Shown here: in pieces, positions 1 through 9,420 of the stretch | Numbering within the stretch: the first letter of the stretch is position 1 | How the letters are laid out: every line of letters begins with the position of its first letter | NCBI GenBank assembly: GCA_014843695.1 | Contig: CM026387.1 | Coordinates: forward strand, 66,756,139-66,820,138 | DNA from: Archivesica marissinica | Taxonomy: Eukaryota; Mollusca; Bivalvia; Venerida; Vesicomyidae | DNA length: 64,000 bases | Direction of reading: 5' to 3' | Program-made: the position numbers and the translations under genes | Notes under the pieces: generated by a model | What the model was told of the DNA's origin: nothing | What the model saw: the letters and a program-made list of their open reading frames with translations, nothing else | Databases searched by the model: none

Positions 1-378
1 GGGATCCAAACACTGGACGTACCGGTGTCAATGTAGAAATCACCCATTCGTGAAATTACACAATTGAGGCAGCCATTTAATTTACTATAATATGTTTAAT
101 ATATCTGTATCAACAAACTCTTCTTCGTGATAATAACTGGTGTATGGCCACTACTTTGCAGTCACATCGAAACCTAAATATTCACTAATTGATATATAAT
201 AGTTGTAATTGTCCTTAGTAGTGAGATGCCAAGTTTATGCCAAGTACAAGTTTTGAGTCAGAATATTCATTTAACTTCAGGACATTGTATATGTTCCTTT
301 GGTTCACCATATGTAAGTGCATTTCGTTAGGGAAGCCTAGTTATTTCCTGAATTTCATATCAATGCCAAATTAAGATC

Positions 379-1330
379 AGACAGACAGACAGACAGAATA
401 TTCTATTGTCGTAAACCACAGTTTCTTAACACATATATACAGTATAACATATAACGTGATGATCAATCCACATATATTGATATTCAAAAACAGTATACAT
501 AACAAAAGTTCTAATATCCCAAATTTCTATTACGTTACCTTTAAACTACATGTACATTCATTATGTTACTCTCTTTTTTTGAATACATTAGTACAGTAGT
601 ACCTCATAATATACCATATACAGTATAATCATAGCGATTTGTAGTTCTATCTTTTAACGAATATTGGGGGACTTCCCGACATACTAGTGTGAGGATAACT
701 ACACACCAACTAAGCAGACCCAGGACATTTGAACAATCGCAACACGTAATGCAAAGTTCTACATACATAGTAAACAATTTAGTTAGAACAGTGTGGAAGC
801 TGCACTAGGTTGCAGTAGTGCATTGTATTAATTATAATAACAATATAAGTTATTTGATTAATCACAGAGTTTCTTAAAAGGAAAGCTTCAGTTATTAACT
901 TACATAGATTTCTTAAAATTTTAGCATTGTTAGATTTCATTAGATCAATAAATTTGTACATACTGGGTCGTCTAGAATAGTATGCTTTAATATAGGTATT
1001 TCTTAGATTACTGTAAAGGGTACAGACACATACAAAATGCTATTCGTCTTCAATATCTGCAGTATTGCACATGGTACACTGCCGCTGAGGTCTATCAACC
1101 CTCCGATGTGCATAGCGACCAACTTCAATGTGTAGCTTATGTGACGATAAGCTTAATCTAGACAACGCAATTCTAACCTTCTTAGGTAATACCTTTAGAT
1201 AATTCTCAATTTCAAATATATCCTTAAACTGTATATATGTACTCAACACAATGCTTGTAGATATAGCTTGAAACCAAGTTTGCTTAAACACATCGAGTAT
1301 TCTATTTTTAAAGAAAAAAATCAAGATATT
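379..1330 (-). mobile_element. Non-LTR retrotransposon, 5'-truncated 3' end
   Basis: Read on the minus strand, 1324 down to 779 encodes the C-terminal tail of a non-LTR reverse transcriptase polyprotein, with the knuckle CTMC...HFVCVC, followed by a helical tail. One in-frame TAG (about 1037-1039) replaces the aromatic residue before the knuckle His, so the copy is dead. A short AT-rich 3' region ends in a (GACA)n tract at 379-397, which would be the microsatellite tail of the minus-strand element. The endonuclease and RT domains are absent. The same tail module recurs at 4741-5121. Confidence 0.6.
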
Positions 1331-1346
1331 TATTTGGCATATACAT

Positions 1347-1770
1347 ATAGAGAGACACTTTTTGCTTGAATGTGAACTATATAATCAAATACGTATTGAT
1401 ACAATAGGGGAGGTAACTGCTGGGACAGATTATGATAACATGACACCAGAACAAAGATTGTCTTACATGTTAAACTCTTTTCCAAGAAAGTGCGCACAAT
1501 GTATTGTTAAATCGTATCTTTACAGACGATCATGTATGTATAACCATTAATATAGATATATTAATATGAATATATACATTATGTTATATTATGTATATAC
1601 TGGCAATCTATCATTATTGCTGTAATCACATTATAACCAACTTAAAATGCTACATCAATTTTGTATATTATGTATAGGTGACTTATAGGCCCGTTGGGCC
1701 GGGTGCTTTGTAAATTCTTGTAATATTTTGCAAATTTGTTATATCATGCACATGTCACTATAATAAACCA

Positions 1771-1852
<82 letters not shown>

Positions 1853-1855
1853 ATA
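1347..1855 (+). mobile_element. Non-LTR retrotransposon, 5'-truncated, (TTAC)n tail
   Basis: The plus-strand frame gives HFLLECELYNQIR and then a region ending at 1550. This is the last part of the C-terminal zinc knuckle of a non-LTR polyprotein, but from a different family than the minus-strand copy directly to its left. An AT-rich 3' UTR of about 220 bp follows and runs straight into a long (TTAC)n tract. It lies head-to-head with the previous fragment. Confidence 0.55.
1772..1852 (+). repeat. (TTAC)n microsatellite, about 20 units
   Basis: An uninterrupted tetranucleotide tract of about 80 bp sits immediately 3' of the retrotransposon fragment, which is where the tail of a non-LTR element would be. 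Confidence 0.95.
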
Positions 1856-1861
1856 TACAAT

Positions 1862-2225
1862 ATGTTCATCGTCTAAAACAATATACAATACAATCGTTTA
1901 TTAAAGCATTAAACATAATACAATGTGTATAGCCAAATACATAATGAGTACAACATAAACAATTTGTATAATTATTATCAAAAGAGCAATCGTACTATGG
2001 AACACAATTAGTTTTCTGTAGTACGGATTTGGTATGCAAAGTAAATATATATTGACAAATTATTAATAACGTATTTTAAAGTAGACGACATTAATGCTCT
2101 AAATCTAAGTTTTGACCAATGGCAAAAGTACTGTTTAAAATATTTGTTTCTTAAATCTTTATAATTAGGGCAAACAAGTAAAACATGGTATTCGCTTGCA
2201 ACGGCGTTGAAACATAACATGGCGG
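1862..2225 (-). mobile_element. Non-LTR retrotransposon, 5'-truncated 3' end
   Basis: On the minus strand, 2220 down to 2008 encodes CFNAVASEYHVLLVCPNY followed by a basic or aromatic stretch. This matches the C-terminal knuckle tail of the neighbouring non-LTR fragments, but part of the Cys pair is lost. The 3' end reaches an AATAC-rich tract near 1880. It is the third truncated 3' end of this kind within 2 kb. Confidence 0.45.
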
Positions 2226-2480
2226 ATTAAATACTTAGACTATTTAACTATATGTAAATGTTCCCTACTGCTAGCAATTGTATTTTATACTATGTACATA
2301 CATTTTGATATTTAAATTGTGTAATACAGTCAAACATGTTTGTAAACTACATTATGGTAGTTGTTAAACACGCAGGTGATGCCCAATGACAGTTTAAAGC
2401 GATTGGGTAAACGATTAAATATGAAATCAGAATGAAATCTTAGACCCACATTTTAATAAGTGTTGAATCGTAAGTGTTGT
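2226..2480. other. AT-rich intergenic stretch
   Basis: No coding signal, RNA gene or repeat boundary is visible between the retrotransposon fragment and the 54 bp tandem repeat. Confidence 0.5.
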
Positions 2481-2750
2481 CTGTATGTACTTGATTTCCC
2501 TTATACAGTGTACAACAATTACAGTCTACATCCGCTGTATGCACTTGATTTCCCTTATACAGTGTACAACAATTACAGTCTACATCCGCTGTATGCACTT
2601 GATTTCCCTTATACAGTGTACAACAATTACAGTCTACATCCGCTGTATGCACTTGATTTCCCTTATACAGTGTACAACAATTACAGTCTACATCCGCTGT
2701 ATGCACTTGATTTCCCTTATACAGTGTACAACAATTACAGTCTACATCCG
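2481..2750. repeat. Minisatellite, 5 x 54 bp
   Basis: Five head-to-tail copies of a 54 bp unit start at 2481, 2535, 2589, 2643 and 2697. They are nearly identical: the first differs from the others by TGTATGT versus TGTATGC. Since 54 is a multiple of three, frames without a stop stay open through the array on both strands. Those apparent proteins are a by-product of the repeat. No start context or flanking coding sequence supports a gene. Confidence 0.95.
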
Positions 2751-3204
2751 CTGTGTCGAATTCCGTCAGATAGAACAACATTGAATTCGAATGCATTAAC
2801 GTGATATAAAAGATTGAAATTTAGGTGTTTCCAAATCTGGAAAGCCAAATATAACGCTTATAATCAACCGGATATGAACATCCAAATACATCGACATTAT
2901 CGTAGCAAATGTATTGTGTGACTTTCGGACCATATATACCTAGTGGTGATAATGTCATACAAGTTGCCAATATGAGTACCTACTTTGGTCAGTTGTTTGG
3001 GTGAATATATGGACTACAATGTAACTGCCTAGACTGTTGATCAGCGTGCTGGTAGAGCATACATGTAGAGGCTGCTGATTGCAAACTATAAAGACATGTG
3101 TGGAGTTCCTTACACTGTGTTTGACTATTTTGCATAATACTAGTCTATATCGCTTCCGTCTGGGGTTCCATGTCCCACTCATGTATTACTATTAATGTTG
3201 AAGT

Positions 3205-3445
3205 GGAAGTCGTGATAGCGCAGTGGATGCACGTTCGCTTCAGGTGCGAAAGGTCCGGAGTTCGAGCCCCACTGGAGTCGTTACGATTGTGCCCTTATGC
3301 AAGGCATTTAAATTCCACGTTGCCTCTTCTCTCTCCCTCGTGGCGATGGATTCCATCAGGAATGAGGTCTCGAGAGTGATTTATATAAGTTGAAATAACT
3401 TGTTTCGCAATCGAGCTAAAATAAATTTGTATAATAAAAAAAAAA
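3205..3445 (+). mobile_element. SINE family A (tRNA-derived), near full length
   Basis: The head holds an A-box-like TAGCGCAGTGG and a B-box-like GAGTTCGAGCCCC with tRNA spacing; the anticodon arm would read Leu-like CAG. A shared body of about 150 bp follows, with the landmarks CCACGTTGCCTCTTC and GGAATGAGGTCTCGAGAG. The copy ends in an A-rich tail at about 3435-3445. Other copies or pieces lie at 11718, 25711, 30431, 34089, 38389, 40590 and 41396. Confidence 0.85.
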
Positions 3446-3812
3446 TTAAAAAAATAATATTAATGTTGTTCAAAGTCGAACAATGCGGATCTTCCTGTGC
3501 ACTTGTAAATACCCACACCAATGCTCTTGATGGTGCGTTTGCTTGGCATCTCACTCGTGTGTGGAGAGGTGCGCTGATGTTGTCCAAGTGTTGCATGTGG
3601 CTTGAAATGTTCTTTTTTGTGAATTTGAGCACCGTTTTGCACTTTGACATGTCACTGCATATAAGGGTCCGATACACGTAACTACACCCGGGGTAGGCAA
3701 TTTGAAGCGAAAGTGACATTTAAGATAATACCCAAAGGATTAGCGTATTAGCATTACCTGCCTTTAAAACATATGCACCTTAAAACATGTGTAACAATGT
3801 TACTCGTACAGG

Positions 3813-4088
3813 CGGCTATGTAGTCCAGTGGTTAACACTCTGGACTGGTAATCCAGGGATCGATCCCCAGTCTGACCCTAATAATATTAACAGTCTTTCA
3901 GATGTGACTTTAAACCGAGGTCTCGTGTCGGTGCTTTACACCGTGCATGCAAAAGAATCAGAGGAGACTTTGAAAATGGGGTCTCTGTCTGTATCATTGC
4001 ACTATCCTCCAATAATCTAAAATGACTAATCTCTTCAGGAGGCGCCGCTCATATGGGCAACCGGTAGTGACGGTAAATAAACGTAAAA
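3813..4088 (+). mobile_element. SINE family B (tRNA-derived), near full length
   Basis: The tRNA-like head contains TAGTCCAGTGGTTAAC (A box) and the anticodon hairpin CTGGACTGGTAATCCAG (loop reads GGT, Thr-like). The expected B-box GGTTCGATCCCC is shortened here. The body carries GTCTTTCAGATG, GAGGTCTCGTGTCGGTGC and ends GGGCAACCGGTAGTGACGG. At least eleven copies or pieces of this family are in the window, in both orientations. Confidence 0.85.
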
Positions 4089-4599
4089 CACATATTACTC
4101 ATAAATTATTGTTGGCCGAACATATTAGAATATGTATGTCACATTCCGATCTTGTCATTGAGTCGTTAGAACAATGTCACTAATAAACGTCTGTTACTAC
4201 AACCATAAACTATCTTCATTGATTTCTCATTTAAGTACGATTCGTGTCGATATTAATTTCCAAATTTTGTACAAATGATACAAAAATACCGGCTATCGTT
4301 GACATTAAAACAATTAGTCAATGAACAATGTAGCGTGTCAGTTAGGATGTGTCCATCAACGAAACGAATACTATGTTAAATGAGCTGGATCTTGAAGCGG
4401 AAACGGAGACTAATAATTAAGCAGATAAAAATCTTAAGCGTCGTTTATTTATATCACAAAAAGCAAAAAAAGCATTTTTTTTCACGTATAAATGCATTGC
4501 TACTACACATTCTTCCAAATGCATTCGAACACTAACATTGAATTAATAAACAGTGTTGTTGTGGTCTACAAACTTCAAAAGTGAAAGTATGATTTCATA
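4089..4599. other. AT-rich intergenic DNA
   Basis: I see no gene, RNA or recognisable repeat here beyond short homopolymer runs. Confidence 0.5.
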
Positions 4600-5125
4600 T
4601 AGAACAGAACAGAACAGAAGTTTATTTTGGCAGACTTGTACATACATACATCGTCTTAACAAAACTAGTAATAACATATATATATTTAATGATCACGTGA
4701 CAATTAAATATAACTGAGAGTGATGAATAAAATTTGGCAATTACACATTTATATTATTTCTAATAACTAAAGACAATTTTATAAATTTGGCTAAATTTTG
4801 TATAGTGGTATTATTATCGGAACTCATAAGATTATTAAATTTGAAAACGGAAGGTCTATTGCAATAGTGTGCATCAATAAATTGTTTACGTAGGTTCTTA
4901 TAACATGGACATATACAAATAAAATGATAAATATCTTCAATATCTCTCGATCCACAATATAAACAATACCTCTCGTTCCTTGGAATTTGATTCCTGTCAT
5001 ATCGACCCGTTTGCACACGGAGAGAATGACTGGCTATTCTAAATTTGGTAAAAACACAACGTGATACATAAGGTAAATAATCCGGGATATCCATGCTCCT
5101 GATTTGACGTGTGTTTGTCATCGGA
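4600..5125 (-). mobile_element. Non-LTR retrotransposon, 5'-truncated 3' end
   Basis: The minus strand encodes 126 intact residues (5121 down to 4741). They include the C-terminal knuckle CLYC-x9-YHF-x3-CPCYKNLR and a helical tail. This is the extreme C-terminus of a non-LTR polyprotein, and it is alignable by eye with the copy at 779-1324. The 3' end on the minus strand finishes in a short pentamer tract, (GAACA)n on the plus strand at about 4600-4620. Everything upstream of the knuckle is missing. Confidence 0.65.
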
Positions 5126-5508
5126 GTCCATACTAAACGCGAGATAATGTCGTTTAGAGATAATTTAACTAATGATTAGTTTACAAATAAATATGCATAG
5201 ACACAAATGTGAGATATAACGGTAAAGATGTAACATAAATCGTGTTATTCGTGATACACGCGTTGTATTACGCATGCATGTCGACCCTATTTGCATTATT
5301 TTGTTATGTCAACAAACCGCGTATACGACGTTTGTTAATTAATTGCAATTTTGAGGAAAATATTTTGGAAAAAATATACCATATACATGTAATATGAAAT
5401 TACATTCTGTAGACATTTGCGTTTTCACCGATGTAATGTCGCTTTAATGTAACGCTTCATGGCTAAGACAATGTAATTATTGCACAAGTGCAGATAAGTA
5501 ACAAACGT
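5126..5508. other. AT-rich intergenic DNA
   Basis: Nothing supportable is visible between the retrotransposon fragment and the SINE. Confidence 0.5.
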
Positions 5509-5755
5509 GTCCGGCTCCATGGTCGAATTGTTAAGGTCGCTGACTTGTATACGACTGTAATCCATCATCACTGATGGTCACGGGTTCTAGCCCCGATCTT
5601 TATATGAAAAAGCTGGCAGTTTTTAATGGAGGTTGGTGCACCAAGTACTGATTACTAGTAACAGCTGGAGCATGCCATTACATGTGGTGTTAGGTAAACT
5701 ACCCGTCGTCCAAATAGGCAACCGGCAGCGACGTTAAATAAACTTAAATAAAAAA
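5509..5755 (+). mobile_element. SINE family D (tRNA-derived)
   Basis: The head TGGTCGAATTGTTAAGG followed by a long variable-arm-like segment and CACGGGTTCTAGCCCCG resembles a tRNA with an extended variable arm (Ser or Leu class). The body includes TTGGTGCACCAAGTACTG and ends GGCAACCGGCAGCGACG plus an A-rich tail. Other copies are at 30733, 37828 and 63140. Confidence 0.8.
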
Positions 5756-5959
5756 CAATTTTAAAAAAAGGATATTCGGAAACCTTATACAGGCAAACTT
5801 TGTTTTATATAACATTTATAAATGTGCACAAATCAACCGAATGGGAAAACGATTTTATAACCAAATAACCAAATAATTTCTCCTGGGAATTAATCTTTCA
5901 AATCTTCAAAATCCTGTAATAGCTGTGATCGAAATTATCAAAGCATCATTGCACTACAT

Positions 5960-6040
5960 ATGTAAAAGAACAATAGGAGATTCTGGAATGGGTTGTCTAC
6001 CTGTATCATTGCACTATCCTCCAACATCTAAAATGACGAT
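5960..6040 (+). mobile_element. SINE family B fragment
   Basis: Only the 3' part of the body is present, with the ATCATTGCACTATCCTCC and AAAATGAC landmarks. It lies just upstream of the 21 bp array. Confidence 0.6.
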
Positions 6041-6804
6041 GCGTATAACTGGTAATGAAGACAGATAAATATAAAAACACATTCAAACACAATTCAAAAC
6101 ATGAACCATTATATTACATCCTTAGAGACTTTTAGAAATGGAAGCGGCTAGGTTAGAAAAAGAAGCGACTAGGTTAGAAATGGAAGCGACTAGGTTAGAA
6201 ATGGAAGCGACTAGGTTAGAAATAGAAGCGACTAGGTTAGAAATGGAAATGACTAGGCTAGAAATGGAAGCGACTAGGTTAGAAATGGAAGCGACTAGGT
6301 TAGAAATGGAAGCGACTAGGCTAGAAATAGAAGCGACTAGGTTAGAAATGGAAATGACTAGGTTAGAAATGGAAGCGACTAGGTTAGAAATAGAAGCGTC
6401 TAGGCTAGAAATTGAAGTGACTATGTTAGAAATAGAAGCGACTAGGTTAGAAATAGAAGCGACTAGGTTAGAAATAGAAGCGACTAGGTTAGAAATGGAA
6501 GCGACTAGGTTAGAAATAGAAGCGTCTAGGCTAGAAATTGAAGTGACTATGTTAGAAATAGAAGTGACTAGGCTAGAAATTGAAGTGACTAGGTTAGAAA
6601 TGGAAGCGACTAGGTTAGAAATAGAAGTGACTAGGTTAGAAATAGAAGCGACTAGGTTAGACATGGAAGCTAGGGTAGAAATGGAAGCGACTAAGTTAGA
6701 AATCGAAGTGACAAAGAAAGAAATGAAAGCGACTAGGTTAGAAATGGAAGCGACTAGGTTAGAAATGGAAGCGACTAGGTTAGAAATGGAAGCGACTTCG
6801 TTAG

Positions 6805-8217
6805 AAATAGAAGTGACTTGGTTAGAAATGGAAGCGACTAGGTTAGAAATGGAAGCGACTAGGTTAGAAATGGAAGCGACTTCGTTAGAAATAGAAGTGA
6901 CTTGGTTAGAAATGGAAGCGACTAGGTTAGAAATGGAAGCGACTAGGTTAGAAATGGAAGTGACTAGGTTAGAAATAGAAGCGACTAGGTTAGAAATGGA
7001 AATGACTAGGTTAGAAATAGAAGCGACTAGATTAGAAATAGAAGCGTCTAGGCTAGAAATTGAAGCGACTATGTTAGAAATAGAAGTGACTAGGTTAGAA
7101 ATGGAAGCGACTAGGTTAGAAATAGAAGTGACTAGGTTAGAAATAGAAGCGACTAGGTTAGACATGGAAGCTAGGGTAGAAATGGAAGCGACTAAGTTAG
7201 AAATCGAAGTGACGAAGAAAGAAATGAAAGCGACTAGGTTTGAAATGGAAGCGACTAGGTTAGAAATGGAAGCGACTAGGTTAGAAATGGAAGCGACTTC
7301 GTTAGAAATAGAAGTGACTTGGTTAGAAATGGAAGCGACTAGGTTAGAAATGGAAGCGACTAGGTTAGAAATGGAAGCGATTAGGTTAGCAATAGAAGCG
7401 ACTACGTTAGAAATGGAATCGACTACGTTAGAAATAGAAGTGACTAGGTTAGAAATGGAAGCGCCTAGGTTAGAAAAAGAAGCGACTAGGTTAGAAATGG
7501 AAGCGACTAGGTTAGAAATAGAAGCGACTAGGTTAGAAATGGAAGCGACTAGGTTAGAAATGGAAATGGAAGCGACTAGGTTAGAAATGGAAATGGAAGC
7601 GACTAGGTTAGAAATGGAAGCGACTAGGTTAGAAATGGAAGCGACTAGGTTAGAAATAGAAGCGACTAGGTTAGAAATGGAAGCGACTAGGTTAGAAATG
7701 GAAGCAACTAGGTTAGAAATGGAAGCGACTAGGTTAGAAATAGAAGCGACTAGGTTAGAAATGGAAATGACTAGGCTAGAAATGGAAGCGACTAGGTTAG
7801 AAATGGAAGCGACTAGGTTAGAAATGGAAGCGACTAGGTTAGAAATAGAAGCGACTAGGTTAGAAATGGAAATGACTAGGTTAGAAATAGAAGCGACTAG
7901 GTTAGAAATAGAAGCGTCTAGGCTAGAAATTGAAGCGACTATGTTAGAAATAGAAGTGACTAGGCTAGAAATTGAAGTGACTAGGTTAGAAATGGAAGCG
8001 ACTAGGTTAGAAATAGAAGTGACTAGGTTAGAAATAGAAGCGACTAGGTTAGACATGGAAGCTAGGGTAGAAATGGAAGCGACTAAGTTAGAAATCGAAG
8101 TGACAAAGAAAGAAATGAAAGCGACTAGGTTAGAAATGGAAGCGACTAGGTTAGAAATGGAAGCGACTAGGTTAGAAATGGAAGTGACTAGGTTAGAAAT
8201 AGAAGCGACTAGGTTAG
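6805..8217 (+). repeat. Large duplication inside the 21 bp array, copy 1
   Basis: This 1.4 kb stretch reappears nearly unchanged at about 9422-10834, at a constant offset of 2617 bp. The rare junction GCGCCTAGGTTAGAAAAAG occurs at 7461 and again at 10078. One difference is a G to T at about 9949. It shows that the array grew by duplication of long blocks as well as of single monomers. Confidence 0.85.
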
Positions 8218-8854
8218 AAATGGAAATGACTAGGCTAGAAATGGAAGCGACTAGGTTAGAAATGGAAGCGACTAGGTTAGAAATAGAAGCGACTAGGTTA
8301 GAAATGGAAGCGACTAGGTTAGAAATGGAAATGACTAGGTTAGAAATAGAAGCGTCTAGCTAGAAATTGAAGCGACTATGTTAGAAATAGAAGTGACTAG
8401 GCTAGAAATTGAAGTGACTAGGTTAGAAATGGAAGCGACTAGGTTAGAAATAGAAGTGACTAGGTTAGAAATAGAAGCGACTAGGTTAGAATAGGAGCTA
8501 GGGTAGAAATGGAAGCGGACTAAGTTAGAAATCGAAGTGACGAAGAAAGAATGAAAGCGACTAGGTAGAAATGGAAGCGACTAGGTAGAAATGGAAGCGA
8601 CTAGGTTAGAAATGGAAGCGACTTTTCGTTAGAAATAGAAGTGACTTGGTTAGAAATGGAAGCGACTAGGTTAGAAATGGAAGCGACTAGGTTAGAAATG
8701 GAAGCGACTTCGTTAGAAATAGAAGTGACTTGGTTAGAAATGGAAGCGACTAGGTTAGAAATGGAAGCGACTAGGTTAGAAATGGAAGCGATTAGGTTAG
8801 CAATAGAAGCGACTACGTTAGAAATGGAATCGACTACGTTAGAAATAGAAGTGA

Positions 8855-9420
8855 CTAGGTTAGAAATGGAAGCGACTAGGTTAGAAATGGAAGCAACTAC
8901 GTTAGAAATGGAAGAGAGGTTAGACATGGAAGCGACTAGGCTAGAAATGGAAGCGACTAGGCTAGAAATGGAAGCGATTATGTTAGCAATAGAAGCGACT
9001 ACGTTAGAAATGGAATCGACTACGTTAGAAATAGAAGTGACTAGGTTAGAAATGGAAGCGACTAGGTTAGAAATGGAAGCAACTACGTTAGAAATGGAAG
9101 AGAGGTTAGACATGGAAGCGACTAGGCTAGAAATGGAAGCGACTAGGTTAGAAATGGAAGCGATTAGGTTAGCAATAGAAGCGACTACGTTAGAAATGGA
9201 ATCGACTACGTTAGAAATAGAAGTGACTAGGTTAGAAATGGAAGCGACTAGGTTAGAAATGGAAGCAACTACGTTAGAAATGGAAGAGAGGTTAGACATG
9301 GAAGCGACTAGGCTAGAAATGGAAGCGACTAGGTTAGAAATGGAAGCGACTAGGTTAGAAATGGAAGCGATTAGGTTAGCAATAGAAGCGACTACGTTAG
9401 AAATGGAATCGACTACGTTA
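8855..9420 (+). repeat. 186 bp higher-order repeat inside the 21 bp array
   Basis: The landmark GAAGAGAGGTTAGACATGG occurs at 8911, 9097 and 9283, exactly 186 bp apart (nine monomers minus one codon). The same block recurs at 11177, 11363 and 11549, an offset of 2266 bp. The missing codon keeps the reading frame. Confidence 0.85.

Noticed and set aside
779..1550. Twin-priming inversion of a single retrotransposon
   Set aside because: The minus copy reads through its own knuckle (after one stop) into its own tail, and the plus copy encodes a different sequence after the knuckle. They are two different truncated elements placed head-to-head.
2440..2804. Repetitive proteins readable in the 54 bp minisatellite
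   Set aside because: They exist only because the period is a multiple of three. No unique coding sequence or start context flanks them.
3381..3719. Overlapping open frames on both strands at 3.4-3.7 kb
   Set aside because: No recognisable motif or consistent composition. Part of the sequence is the tail of a SINE.
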